A stretch of DNA of 64,000 bases, from positions 310,001 through 374,000 of the forward strand of contig NC_013235.1 in the NCBI RefSeq assembly GCF_000024365.1, written 5' to 3'. Shown piece after piece: positions 25,160 to 36,418 of the stretch (position 1 is the stretch's first letter; the number at the start of each line of letters is the position of its first letter). Position numbers and translations under genes: made by a program. The notes beneath the pieces were generated by a model. The model had not been told where the DNA came from. It was given only the letters and a program-made list of their open reading frames with translations, and made no database searches. The DNA comes from Nakamurella multipartita DSM 44233. Lineage in GTDB: Bacteria > Actinomycetota > Actinomycetes > Mycobacteriales > Nakamurellaceae.

Positions 25160-26230
25160 TCAGCGGGGGAAGGCGGCGGCCGCCGCCAGGAAGGCGTCGT
25201 TCTCGTGCGGGGCGCCGATGGACACCCGGACTCCACCGGAGGCGTCCGCAAAGGCCCGGACGATGACCTTGTGCTGCTCGCTGTGCGCGGCGAACTCAGC
25301 CGAGCGCTCCCGCAGCGGCAGCCAGACGAAGTTGGCCCGGGACACCGGGACCTCGTAGCCCAGCTCGCGCAGCGCCGCGTGCACCCGGGTGCGTTCGGCG
25401 ACGACCTGCTGCCACCGCGGGGCCAGCTCGGCGCGGGCACCGAGGGCGGCCAACGCCGCCGCCTGGGCCAGCGAGTTCAGCGCGAACGGGATGGCCACCT
25501 TGCGCAGGGCGGTGACGACGGCCGGGTCGGCCACCGCGTAGCCGACGCGCAGCCCGGCCAGGCCGTAGGCCTTGGACAGGGTGCGCAGGGTGACCACGTT
25601 GGGCCGGCTGGTCGCCTCGGCCAGGCCGTCGGGGGAGTCGTCGGCGTCGTCGAACTCGGTGTAGGCCTCGTCGATGGTGACCAGGACGTGCTCGGGCACC
25701 CGATCCAGGAAGGCGATCAGGTCGGCGGCGCGGACGGTGGTGCCGGTCGGGTTGTTCGGGGTGCAGATGAAGATCAGCCGGGTGGCCGGGGTGATCGCGT
25801 CGGCCATCGCCGCCAGGTCCAGCTCGTGGCCGGCGGTGACCGGCACCCGGACCGCGGTGGCCCCGGTGATCTGGGTGACGATCGGATAGGCCTCGAACGA
25901 GCGCCAGCCGAACAGCACCTCGTCGCCGGCCTCCGCGGTGGCCTGGACCAGTTGCTGGCACAGGGCCACCGACCCGCAGCCGGTCACGATGTGCGACTCC
26001 GGGGCGCCGGTCAGCGCGGCCAGCGCGGTCACCAGCCGGGCCGCGCCGTTGTCCGGGTACCGGTTGATGCCGCTCGATTCGTGCACCGCGGCGTCGGCGA
26101 TGGCCTGGGCGACGGCCGGCAGGGTGGGGAAGGCCAGCTCGTTGGAGGCCAGCTTGATCGCGCCGGGCACCGAGCGGCCCGGGGCGTAGGCGGGCAGGGT
26201 GTCCAACGCCGATCGGATCCGCACCGTCAC
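25160..26230 (-). CDS. Histidinol-phosphate/aromatic aminotransferase (class I/II PLP)
   Basis: 356 residues from a GTG at 26230. Features include KLASNELAFPTLPAV, FICTPNNPTGTTV, VTIDEAYTEF and the Schiff-base lysine in TLSKAYGLAGLRVGYA. The sequence is close to the HisC/Pat group: HisC makes histidinol phosphate in histidine synthesis, while Pat transaminates aromatic amino acids. No other his genes are nearby, so the Pat-like role is at least as likely. The remnant nuclease gene follows immediately downstream. Confidence 0.88.
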   Translation of the reverse strand: MTVRIRSALDTLPAYAPGRSVPGAIKLASNELAFPTLPAVAQAIADAAVHESSGINRYPDNGAARLVTALAALTGAPESHIVTGCGSVALCQQLVQATAEAGDEVLFGWRSFEAYPIVTQITGATAVRVPVTAGHELDLAAMADAITPATRLIFICTPNNPTGTTVRAADLIAFLDRVPEHVLVTIDEAYTEFDDADDSPDGLAEATSRPNVVTLRTLSKAYGLAGLRVGYAVADPAVVTALRKVAIPFALNSLAQAAALAALGARAELAPRWQQVVAERTRVHAALRELGYEVPVSRANFVWLPLRERSAEFAAHSEQHKVIVRAFADASGGVRVSIGAPHENDAFLAAAAAFPR

Positions 26231-26425
26231 CGCTTCGAACCTCCACCGTCAGGACCACGCCGGCTCCGGCGCCGGGCTGGCGTCCACGACCATAGCCGCC
26301 CGCCGGGCTACGGTGAGGCCGCACGGTGGCGGACCACCGCCGTGGAGCTCGCGCACACTCGATCCGCGGATAGGTGTGCCGGACAGATATACCGATCAGT
26401 GGATGTCACCAGGTAGGAACGACGA

Positions 26426-28429
26426 ATGACTGGAAACGATGTGGTTCCTGAGGTGTTGTGGTCGCCGAGCAAGGAGCGGATCGCCCGCGCGGCCATCACC
26501 GACTTCGCCGATTTCGTCAGCGACCGGACCGGCCGGACCTTCGACGACTACGCCGCCCTCTGGGACTACTCGACCGGCGAGCCGGCCGATTTCTGGGGGG
26601 CGATCGCCGACTACTTCCAGGTCCGGTGGCACGAGCAGCCCACCGAGGTGCTTCCTGACGTGTCGATGCCCGGGGCTCGCTGGTTCCCGGGCGGCACCCT
26701 GAACTACGCCGAGCACGCGCTGGCCGAGCCGGCCGAACCGGTGGCCGGGGAGCCGGCGATCATCGCGGTCGCCGAGGACGGCAGCGAGCAGCAGCTGACC
26801 CGGGCCGACCTGCGCCGGCAGGTCGGTGCGGTCCAGGCCGGCCTGCGCCGGCTCGGGGTCGGTCAAGGCGATCGGGTCGTCGCCCTGGTGCCGAATACAG
26901 TGCACGCCCTGGTCGGCTTCCTGGCCACCGCCGCGCTCGGCGCCGTGTGGTCGTCCTGCTCGCCGGACTTCGGTGCCCCGTCGGTGATCGACCGGTTCAC
27001 CCAGATCTCGCCGACCGTGCTGATCGCCGTGGACGGGTACCGCTACGGCGGCAAGGCCTTCCCGGTCGCCGAGACGGTGACCAAGCTGCGCGAGGCGTTG
27101 CCGTCGCTGGCCGGGGCGGTGCACGTGCCGGCGCTGGGCACCGACGTGCCCGCCGGCATGATCGGCTGGGACGAGCTCACCGCGCAGGCGGCCGAGCAGA
27201 CCTTCACCCCGGTGCCGTTCGACGCGCCGCTGTGGGTGCTGTACTCCTCCGGCACCACCGGCCTGCCCAAGCCGATCGTGCACTCGGTCGGCGGGATCCT
27301 GGTCGAGCACCTCAAATCGTTGCGGCTGCACTGGGACCTGGGTCGGGGCGATCGCTTCCTGTGGTTCACCACCACGGGCTGGATGATGTGGAACTTCCTG
27401 ATCGGCGGGCTGCTGGTCGACGCCACCGTCATCCTCTACGACGGCAGCCCCGGGCACCCCGACCTGATGACGCTCTGGCGGCTGGCCGAGAAGCACCGGG
27501 TCACCCTGTTCGGCACGTCCGCGCCGTTCGTCGCGGCCAGCCAGAAGGCCGGTCTGCGCCCGGCCGCCGAGCTGGACCTGTCCAGCGTCACCGCCATCGG
27601 CTCGACCGGATCGCCGTTGTCCACCAGCGGTTTCCGGTGGATCCGGGACGAGGTCGGGGCGGACATCCAGATCGCCTCCTTCTCCGGCGGCACCGACGTG
27701 TGCACCGGAGTGGTGGGCGGCGCGCCGACCGTGCCGGTGTGGATGGGCGAGATCTCCTGCCGGGCCCTGGGCGCCAAGGTCGAGTCGTACTCGCCGACCG
27801 GTGAGCCGCTGATCGACGAGGTCGGCGAACTGGTGATCACCGCGCCGATGCCGTCGATGCCGGTGTTCTTCTGGGGCGACGAGGACGGAAGCCGGCTGCG
27901 CGACTCGTATTTCGACGACTACCCGGGGGTGTGGCGGCACGGGGACTGGATCCGGATCACCTCGCGGGGGTCCTGCGTGATCGAGGGCCGGTCCGACGCC
28001 ACGCTCAACCGCGGCGGCGTGCGGATGGGCACCGCCGAGTTCTACCGGGTGGTCGAATCGCTGCACGAGGTCGCCGACTCGTTGGTGGTGGACACCTCGA
28101 CCGCGGCCGGGGAGGGTGATCTGCTGCTGTTCGTGGTGCTGGCCCCCGACGCCGACCCGGTCGCCGTCACCGGTTCGGTGAAGAAGCTGATCCGGCAGGA
28201 ACTCTCGCCCCGGCACGTGCCCGGAGCGGTGGTGGCGGTGCCGGCCGTGCCGCGCACCCTGAACGGCAAGAAGTGCGAGGTGCCGGTCAAGCGGATCCTG
28301 GGCGGCATGGCGGTCGACACGGCCGTGTCCCGGGACGCGTTGGCCGACCCGGCCGGCTTCGACGAGTTCATCCGGGTGGCCCAGGAATCGGCCAACCGAT
28401 CAGCTGCGGGAAGGGGATCCACCGGGTGA
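26426..28429 (+). CDS. Acetoacetate-CoA ligase
   Basis: 667 residues. An ANL-superfamily adenylating enzyme with the acetyl-CoA synthetase N-terminal domain (DDYAALWDYSTGEPADFWGA), ATP-binding P-loop YSSGTTGLPKPIVHSVGG, the A5 motif region SFSGGTDVCTG and WRHGDWI. The C-terminal lysine is in RTLNGKKCEVPVKRIL. It matches acetoacetyl-CoA synthetases, which activate acetoacetate for use as carbon source or for lipid/polyketide precursors. The downstream lipoprotein gene overlaps the stop codon (GTGA). Confidence 0.92.
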   Translation: MTGNDVVPEVLWSPSKERIARAAITDFADFVSDRTGRTFDDYAALWDYSTGEPADFWGAIADYFQVRWHEQPTEVLPDVSMPGARWFPGGTLNYAEHALAEPAEPVAGEPAIIAVAEDGSEQQLTRADLRRQVGAVQAGLRRLGVGQGDRVVALVPNTVHALVGFLATAALGAVWSSCSPDFGAPSVIDRFTQISPTVLIAVDGYRYGGKAFPVAETVTKLREALPSLAGAVHVPALGTDVPAGMIGWDELTAQAAEQTFTPVPFDAPLWVLYSSGTTGLPKPIVHSVGGILVEHLKSLRLHWDLGRGDRFLWFTTTGWMMWNFLIGGLLVDATVILYDGSPGHPDLMTLWRLAEKHRVTLFGTSAPFVAASQKAGLRPAAELDLSSVTAIGSTGSPLSTSGFRWIRDEVGADIQIASFSGGTDVCTGVVGGAPTVPVWMGEISCRALGAKVESYSPTGEPLIDEVGELVITAPMPSMPVFFWGDEDGSRLRDSYFDDYPGVWRHGDWIRITSRGSCVIEGRSDATLNRGGVRMGTAEFYRVVESLHEVADSLVVDTSTAAGEGDLLLFVVLAPDADPVAVTGSVKKLIRQELSPRHVPGAVVAVPAVPRTLNGKKCEVPVKRILGGMAVDTAVSRDALADPAGFDEFIRVAQESANRSAAGRGSTG

Positions 28430-29343
28430 GCACGGTTTCGCCACGCCCGCGGACCGGTCGGGCCCACCGGCTCGCCGGCCTGCTGGCCGCCACCGGGGTG
28501 CTGCTCGCATCATGCGCGAGCGGCACTCTGGCCACCTCCGACACCAGTCCGGTGGGCTCGTCCGCGCCGGTCACCCGGCCGTCGGTGACCGGGCCGACGG
28601 TGGTGGTTACCGTCCCCGAGCTGGTGCTGAGCAGCCAGGGCACGGCGCCGGTAACCGTCGCGCCGACGACCGACACGGTGACCGCGTCGAGTACACCCGA
28701 GCCGGCCGCCGAGACCGCCCAGGTCCCGGCCGCTGAGACGGACACCGCCGGGCCCGCCCCCGAGACGACCGCCGCCGCGACGGCGGCCAATCCGGCGCCG
28801 GCGCCGGCGCCCAGCGGTCAGGGCCTGAACGTCTCGCTGGCCAACTGTGACGGCTGCACCGTGCTGGCCACCCATCGCGATGTGGCCGGCGGCCGGTCGG
28901 CGGCCCTGGTCAGCACGGGATCCGGGCGAGGCATCCTGCTCTCGGTCGGCGGGGACGGTCAGGTGGCCGGGGTCATCGGGGTGCCCTACGGGGCGGCGTT
29001 CACGACGCCGGACAGCGGCGTGCTGCCGTGCGCCCAGGGCCGCTGCGTGGTGACCGGCCGGCAAGGTGACGGGCGGGCCATCCTGTCCGCGTTCGAACTG
29101 ACCGACTCCGGGGCCTGGCGGGACGTCTCCGGCGACGACGCGTTCCCGTCGGCCACGGAGCGTTCGGCGGTCGTCGATCTGGACGGCGAACTGGCGATCG
29201 CGGTGCAGGATCAGGGCGACGGGTCGGCCGTCTGGATGCTCTACACCTGGAGCGGCGACCGGTACGCGGTGCTCGGCTGCGCGGCCGACGGCGACCCGCC
29301 AGCCACGGCGGCGGCCGTCTCCCCGTCGGCCTGCCTGTCCTGA
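28426..29343 (+). CDS. Hypothetical Ser/Thr-rich lipoprotein
   Basis: 305 residues from a GTG that overlaps the ligase stop by 4 bp. A signal sequence ends with lipobox LASC (near residue 30). A Pro/Thr/Ala-rich linker runs to about residue 130, followed by a globular domain with many short beta-strand-like segments (ILLSVGGDGQVAGVIGVPYG, GRCVVTGRQGDGRAILSAFE, AVQDQGDGSAVWMLYTWSGD) and three cysteine residues that could form a disulphide. The repeated strand pattern hints at a beta-propeller or beta-sandwich. I recognise no family. Coupling to acetoacetate-CoA ligase is puzzling and may only reflect gene packing. Confidence 0.7.
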   Translation: MSTVSPRPRTGRAHRLAGLLAATGVLLASCASGTLATSDTSPVGSSAPVTRPSVTGPTVVVTVPELVLSSQGTAPVTVAPTTDTVTASSTPEPAAETAQVPAAETDTAGPAPETTAAATAANPAPAPAPSGQGLNVSLANCDGCTVLATHRDVAGGRSAALVSTGSGRGILLSVGGDGQVAGVIGVPYGAAFTTPDSGVLPCAQGRCVVTGRQGDGRAILSAFELTDSGAWRDVSGDDAFPSATERSAVVDLDGELAIAVQDQGDGSAVWMLYTWSGDRYAVLGCAADGDPPATAAAVSPSACLS

Positions 29344-29441
29344 GCGAACCCGTTGCCCGGCCCGGTGGTGACCGCGTGGTGAGGTCCCCCACTTTCCGGC
29401 CCACGGCCGCAACAGCAGGCCGGGGTCGGCGTCTTATCAGC

Positions 29442-29708
29442 ATGAACACACACGAAAGGAACGACGAAGCCAGCACCACGATGACCGAGCTGTCCGCGGT
29501 GAGCACCGGGACGATGATCCGGCTGGACGACGAGACGATCACCCTTGACCGGGTCGAGCATCTCGGCGCCACGGAGGGCGCGCTGTCGCCGGTGCACGGC
29601 ATGCCGCTGACCAAGATCAAGTTCAGTCGCAACGGGCGCACCAAGCGCCGCATCTACCCCTCGATGATGCTGGTCGAGCGCCTGCGCCGGGGCCGCAACC
29701 GCCCCTGA
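29442..29708 (+). CDS. Small hypothetical protein, basic C-terminus
   Basis: 88 residues from the ATG at 29442; another ATG at 29481 begins MTELSAVSTG. The central part, MIRLDDETITLDRVEHL, looks like a short beta-rich module, and the C-terminus is strongly basic (NGRTKRRIYPSMMLVERLRR), compatible with RNA or DNA contact. No family recognised. The gene ends 40 bp before a strong bidirectional terminator. Confidence 0.6.
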   Translation: MNTHERNDEASTTMTELSAVSTGTMIRLDDETITLDRVEHLGATEGALSPVHGMPLTKIKFSRNGRTKRRIYPSMMLVERLRRGRNRP

Positions 29709-29747
29709 TCGGCCGCGCCGCGACTGCGATAGATCACGAAGAACGAG

Positions 29748-29787
29748 AAGCGGGCGGGTCCCACCACCAGGTGGGACCCGCCCGCTT
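29748..29787. terminator. Strong bidirectional terminator
   Basis: A perfect 18-bp stem (29748-29765 / 29770-29787) with a 4-base ACCA loop, starting AAGCGGGCGGG. It lies between the convergent small basic protein and csbD. Confidence 0.92.
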
Positions 29788-29810
29788 GCCGTCGTGCGGT
29801 GTGGGCTACG

Positions 29811-29993
29811 TCAGTTGATGACGTTCTTCACCGCGTCCTTGATCTTCTCGCCGGCCTGCTTGATGCCGGCAGCCGCCTGGTCGCCCTTGCCTTCGGCTTC
29901 CAGGTCACGGTCACCGGTCGCCTTGCCGGCGCCCTCCTTGACCTTGCCGCCCAGGTCCTGACCCTTGTTGGCGATCTTGTCGTCCAAACCCAT
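29811..29993 (-). CDS. CsbD-family stress protein
   Basis: 60 residues. Typical CsbD composition and pattern: DKIANKGQDLGGKVKEGAGK, GDRDLEAEGKGDQ and a hydrophilic helix rich in Lys, Gly and Ala. CsbD-like proteins are small, induced by general stress and of unknown molecular role. GGGAGCC precedes the ATG at 29993. It has its own terminator and probably its own promoter, since the PTS operon upstream ends at a separate terminator. Confidence 0.93.
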   Translation of the reverse strand: MGLDDKIANKGQDLGGKVKEGAGKATGDRDLEAEGKGDQAAAGIKQAGEKIKDAVKNVIN

Positions 29994-30010
29994 TGTCGGC
30001 TCCCTTCGTC

Positions 30011-30037
30011 GTGAGCGGGCACCGTAGGCCCGCTCAC
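30011..30037. other. Hairpin in the csbD upstream region
   Basis: A 10-bp perfect stem GTGAGCGGGC / GCCCGCTCAC with a 7-base loop lies 18 bp upstream of the csbD start. It could be a 5'-UTR structure or part of a double terminator for the PTS operon. Confidence 0.5.
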
Positions 30038-30047
30038 GAACGACAGT

Positions 30048-30081
30048 GCCCCGCCCGGTGAAGGCTCACACCGGGCGGGGC
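30048..30081. terminator. Terminator of the PTS operon
   Basis: A perfect 13-bp stem GCCCCGCCCGGTG / CACCGGGCGGGGC with an 8-base loop lies just past the ptsG-type stop codon on the minus strand. Confidence 0.88.
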
Positions 30082-30106
30082 ATGGGAGAAATCTGCCAAT
30101 TGCCTG

Positions 30107-32083
30107 TCAGGCAGGTACCGACACGAGCTGGCCGCGCATCTCGGCCGCGTACTGGTCGGCGTTGGCCCCGGCGATCAGGTGGTAGAGGCCGTCGCCGACC
30201 TTGACCACCCCGGCGATGCCGCTGTTGGCCAGGGCCGCCTCGTCGACCTTGGAGCCGTCCTTGACCTTGACCCGCAGCCGGGTCTCGGCCGCCGCCTCGA
30301 CCTTGCTGATGTTGTCCCGGCCGCCCAGGCCGGCGATGAAGTCCCGCGACTTCTCCGCCGCCAAGGGGTCGCGCAGCTTGGGCTTGGTGCCGGGTTCGTC
30401 GTAGACGACTTCCTCGATCTGGTCGTCGCCGAGTTCGGCCTCGTCGCCGGCGATCTTGAGGTACTCCTCGATGTCGGTCTTCAGGTTCTCCGACCGGGTC
30501 CCGAAGATCGCCTGCATGTTGTTGCCGACGATGAGCACACCCGCGGCACCCAACGCCCGCAGCTTGCTCTGGCTGGCCTTGTTGATGTCGACCACGCCGA
30601 CGCGCAGCCGGGTGATGCAGGCGTCCAGGTCGGTGATGTTGCTGCGCCCGCCGAAGGCCAGCACGAGCTGCTGGGAGAACCGGTTGGCCCCGTCCGCGGC
30701 CGCCTCGCCGACGTCGACCTCGGCCTCCTCGCGGCCCGGGGTCTTCATGTTGAGCAGCTTGATCAACCCGTAGAACACGGCGAAGTACAGGACGAACCAG
30801 ATCGGCCCGATGACCAGCACCAGCCAGGGTTTGATGCCGTTGGCATAGAACAGCACGTAGTCGATGCCGCCCTGGGAGAACGTGTATCCGAGCCGGCCGC
30901 CGAGCAGGTACATCACGGTGAAGCCGGAGGCGTACATCAGGGCGTGCGCCACGTACAGCAGCGGCGCGACGAACAGGAAGGCGAACTCCAGCGGCTCGGT
31001 GATCCCGGTCAGGAACGTGGTCAGCGCCGCGGCCAGCATGATCGAGCCGATCTTGACCTTGTTCTCCGGCTTGGCGGTCACGTAGATCGCCAGCGCCGCG
31101 CCGCACAGCCCGAACATCTTGCCCAGGAAGCCACCGCCGAAGATGCCGGACTCGGGATGCCCGCGCAGGAAGCAGGTCAGGATGCCTTCGCAGTTGCTCC
31201 ACCCGCCGATGTTGACCACGTAGAAGAACGGCGCGTTCCAGATGTGGTGCAGACCGAACGGCAGCAGCGCGCGTTCCACCAGCGCGTAGACGAACACCGC
31301 GACCGGGGCGTTGGCGCTGATCACCTCGTTGGCGGTGTTCTCGATGAAGTTGCCGATCGGCGGCCACAGGAAGGCCAGCACCACGCCGAGCGCGATGGCG
31401 GCGAAGGCGGTGACGATGGGCACGAAACGCTTACCGGCGAAGAAGCCCAGATAGGGCGGCAGGCTGATGCGATAGAACCGGTTGAACAGGTACCCGGCGA
31501 TGATGCCGATGATGATGCCGCCGAACACGCCGGTGTCCAGCGTCTGCAGGCCCAGCACGGCCTTGGTGTCGATCCCGCGGGCCTGGGCGACGACACCGAT
31601 GGTGGCCGTCATGACCAGGTAGCCGACGGTGGCGGCCAGCGCGGAGACGCCGTCGTTCTTGGAGATGCCCAGCGCCACACCGACCGCGAAGATCAGGCCG
31701 AGCGCGCCGAAGACCGGGTCGCCGGCGCCCTGCAGGATCTTCAGGAACACGTACAGCGGTTCGGCCAGGATGCCGGCGGCGACCGGATCGCCGACGACGG
31801 TGTCCGAGGGCAACGCCAGGCAGGCGGCCGCGTCACCGGAGATGGTGATCCCGCCCGGAGCGCTGCAGTAGCCGGCGTTGATGGCCTGCTGGTTGTAGTT
31901 GCCCAGGAAGGCACCGCCGACGCCGAGCAGGATCCCGGCGACCGGCAGCACGGCGACGGGCAGCATCAGCGACTTGCCCAGCTTCTGCAGGAAGCCGAAG
32001 AAGTTGCTCCAGATTTCCTTGAGTTTGTTCGGGGCCGGCGCGGCCGGTTCGGCCGCCGGAGTCTTTTCCAACGTGGTCGTCAT
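30107..32083 (-). CDS. ptsG: Glucose-family PTS permease EIIC-EIIB with second EIIB-like domain
   Basis: 658 residues. It takes up and phosphorylates a hexose, probably glucose. A membrane EIIC domain (residues 20-455, about ten helices) carries GITEPLEFAFLFVAPLLYVA and HHIWNAPFFYVVNIGG, typical of the glucose/N-acetylglucosamine superfamily. LNMKTPGRE links it to an EIIB domain with the phospho-cysteine in DACITRLRVG. After a linker, a second EIIB-like domain (about residues 575-658) keeps GGRDNI and TRLRV but has no cysteine. The ATG at 32083 follows AAGGA. It lies 49 bp downstream of the EIIA-HPr-EI fusion, and no separate EIIA is needed. GlcNAc specificity cannot be excluded. Confidence 0.9.
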   Translation of the reverse strand: MTTTLEKTPAAEPAAPAPNKLKEIWSNFFGFLQKLGKSLMLPVAVLPVAGILLGVGGAFLGNYNQQAINAGYCSAPGGITISGDAAACLALPSDTVVGDPVAAGILAEPLYVFLKILQGAGDPVFGALGLIFAVGVALGISKNDGVSALAATVGYLVMTATIGVVAQARGIDTKAVLGLQTLDTGVFGGIIIGIIAGYLFNRFYRISLPPYLGFFAGKRFVPIVTAFAAIALGVVLAFLWPPIGNFIENTANEVISANAPVAVFVYALVERALLPFGLHHIWNAPFFYVVNIGGWSNCEGILTCFLRGHPESGIFGGGFLGKMFGLCGAALAIYVTAKPENKVKIGSIMLAAALTTFLTGITEPLEFAFLFVAPLLYVAHALMYASGFTVMYLLGGRLGYTFSQGGIDYVLFYANGIKPWLVLVIGPIWFVLYFAVFYGLIKLLNMKTPGREEAEVDVGEAAADGANRFSQQLVLAFGGRSNITDLDACITRLRVGVVDINKASQSKLRALGAAGVLIVGNNMQAIFGTRSENLKTDIEEYLKIAGDEAELGDDQIEEVVYDEPGTKPKLRDPLAAEKSRDFIAGLGGRDNISKVEAAAETRLRVKVKDGSKVDEAALANSGIAGVVKVGDGLYHLIAGANADQYAAEMRGQLVSVPA

Positions 32084-32132
32084 CTGAGGTCCTTCTGCCG
32101 CGTGGCGCGGACGGGTGATCGGGACGGGTTGG

Positions 32133-34730
<2,598 letters not shown>

Positions 34731-34780
34731 GAATGTCCCCCTTCGCGCATGACGCCACTTTCGGGCGGGACGTGATCTCG

Positions 34781-34786
34781 ACCCTA
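34781..34786 (-). promoter_or_regulatory. Possible -10 box of the PTS operon
   Basis: On the minus strand, TAGGGT (matching the actinobacterial TAnnnT -10 pattern) lies 50 bp upstream of the GTG start. No convincing -35 element is seen at the proper distance. Confidence 0.3.
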
Positions 34787-34964
34787 GCCGGGTGACCACG
34801 AGGGCGCGCGCTGTAAATTCAGAGAACCGGTTTAGCCCGACACTCCCACTCTCATCAGTGATTTCGCTACCGATAGCCGACCCCGTCGGGGGGTGTCCAG
34901 AGTCTTTCGACCCGTTATCGGAGGAAGGCGAAACGACATCGGCCGGGTTTCGATTTCAAATGCA

Positions 34965-34997
34965 GACAAGGCGCGACCCAATGGGTCGCGCCTTGTC
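34965..34997. terminator. Terminator downstream of the tRNA-like element
   Basis: A 16-bp inverted repeat GACAAGGCGCGACCCA / TGGGTCGCGCCTTGTC with a one-base centre. On the minus strand it begins 3 nt after the CCA end of the tRNA-like sequence and is followed by T-rich DNA, as expected for a stable-RNA terminator. Confidence 0.85.
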
Positions 34998-35000
34998 CGG

Positions 35001-35054
35001 TGGTGGAGGACCCAGGAATTGAACCTGGCGAGGCGCCCCAAGTGCGCATCCCCC
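35001..35054 (-). ncRNA. tRNA-like element: T-arm, acceptor and CCA without a normal D/anticodon part
   Basis: Read on the minus strand, the 3' end is a textbook tRNA end: T arm CCAGG-TTCAATT-CCTGG (35012-35028), acceptor strand GTCCTCC, discriminator A and CCA at 35001-35003. The matching 5' acceptor strand GGGGGAT (two G-U type pairs) lies only 54 nt upstream at 35048-35054, and between them is a single small hairpin GCGC-ACTTGGG-GCGC in place of the D and anticodon arms. A further structured stretch (GGTA-GCTT-TACC) extends to about 35095, so the RNA may be longer. No standard cloverleaf could be drawn. A strong terminator follows. Options: a tRNA-like regulatory RNA (Y-RNA-like RNAs also carry such modules), a tRNA 3' fragment left by an old integration, or a degenerate tRNA. 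Confidence 0.5.
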
Positions 35055-35238
35055 TCGGCAGTGCCCGGTAAAGCTACCTCACCCGTCGTGGGACAACAAC
35101 TCGAACGGTCGGCCATGCGCGCTCGGCGTGCCCGATGGGGCAGACCTGACCCGGCGACGGTGCAATCGCGCAGGTCACGGTGCCAATCGAGACCAAAGAC
35201 GCTGGCTGGGAGATCATTCCTGCTGGCAGAATGACGAC

Positions 35239-36408
35239 ATGTCACACGGACGGGCTAGCGCACGCCCGATCTTGATCAGGGCGAGCCTTGCGGCGGTCGC
35301 CACTCTCGCGCTGGCCTCCTGTGCAAGCGTCGGCGGGACGGCCGCGGTGCCATCGACGACCCTGCCGTCACTGCTCACGGCGACGTCCAGCGCGAGTGCG
35401 AGCCCGGCCTCCACTGCCGCATCGAGTTCGCCCTCGACGTCATCCGCGAGCGCCTCGGCCTCGTCGTCGTCGAGCAGCGCGACGACCTCCAGATCGGCGG
35501 CGCCCATCGCTGGCGTGCCCCGGTCCGCTCCGCTCACCGACACGCAGTTGATCGCCACCCGGAACGAGGACGACAAGAACGACCTGTCCGTGATCGACAC
35601 GACAACCGGCATGGTCGTCGGCAAGCTCACCGACGGCTCGCCCGGGTCGCAGTATCCGACGATGTCTCCCGACCGGAGCACCATCGTCTACGCCCAGACA
35701 AGCGATCACGGCATCGAATTGCGCATGATGGCAGCGGATGGAAGTGGCGACCGATCCCTGCTGGCCGCGGACTCGGAGTTCTGCCCGAACCCGCAACGAC
35801 CGGCCTGGAACCCCATGGACACCTCGGAGATCGCGGTCGCCTGCCGCCGGGGCGAGGATCCGGACACCCTTGCGCTGATCAGCGTGGACGGCACCTTGCG
35901 CAGCACCATCAACACCGGGTTTCCGTCCTTCGACGATCCGACGTACTCGCCCGACGGCAAGACCTTGGCGTACTGGGCGTCGCAGACCCCCGGGAGCACG
36001 AGCGGCGCCATCTACACGCAACCGGTCAACGGAAGTGAGGCGCCCAAGCAGATCACCTCGCCGGGTGCCCGGGCGAACGATGTCGACCCCGTGTGGAGCG
36101 TTGATGGCAAGACCATCTATTTCCGCCGAGCCACCGAAGACGCTTCCGGTCAGTCCTCAGCGCAGATCCTCCGCGTCCAGGCCGACGGATCCGGTCTGAC
36201 CCCGATCACTGACGGTACGGCTTTCGACAACGATCCGTCGGTCTCACCCGATGGCACCCAGTTGGCCTTCTTCAGCAACAGGACCAACGCGGCCGGCAAC
36301 AATGCCGGCCAGATCTGGGTGATCAACGTCGACGGAACCGGCTTGCGGCAGATCGGCATCGGAAAGCCCGGGACGGCCAGCGGCCCGCCCGAGTGGAGCC
36401 GGCGCTGA
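35239..36408 (+). CDS. Lipoprotein with PD40/TolB-like beta-propeller
   Basis: 389 residues. A signal sequence with lipobox LASC near residue 25 is followed by a very long Ser/Ala/Thr linker (about residues 40-85). The mature domain has repeating PD40 blades: YPTMSPDRSTIVYAQT, RPAWNPMDTSEIAVAC, DPTYSPDGKTLAYWAS, DPVWSVDGKTIYFRRA, DPSVSPDGTQLAFFSN, as in TolB-type propellers. In actinobacteria such lipoproteins bind unknown partners at the cell surface. The ATG at 35239 follows a weak site. It is a single gene, converging on the YdeI gene. Confidence 0.9.
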   Translation: MSHGRASARPILIRASLAAVATLALASCASVGGTAAVPSTTLPSLLTATSSASASPASTAASSSPSTSSASASASSSSSSATTSRSAAPIAGVPRSAPLTDTQLIATRNEDDKNDLSVIDTTTGMVVGKLTDGSPGSQYPTMSPDRSTIVYAQTSDHGIELRMMAADGSGDRSLLAADSEFCPNPQRPAWNPMDTSEIAVACRRGEDPDTLALISVDGTLRSTINTGFPSFDDPTYSPDGKTLAYWASQTPGSTSGAIYTQPVNGSEAPKQITSPGARANDVDPVWSVDGKTIYFRRATEDASGQSSAQILRVQADGSGLTPITDGTAFDNDPSVSPDGTQLAFFSNRTNAAGNNAGQIWVINVDGTGLRQIGIGKPGTASGPPEWSRR

Positions 36409-36418
36409 CCGATCCGGT

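Noticed and set aside
34832-35245. Minus-strand open frame across the tRNA-like region
   Set aside because: It runs through a terminator stem and the tRNA-like T-arm, has no ribosome site and no recognisable domain.
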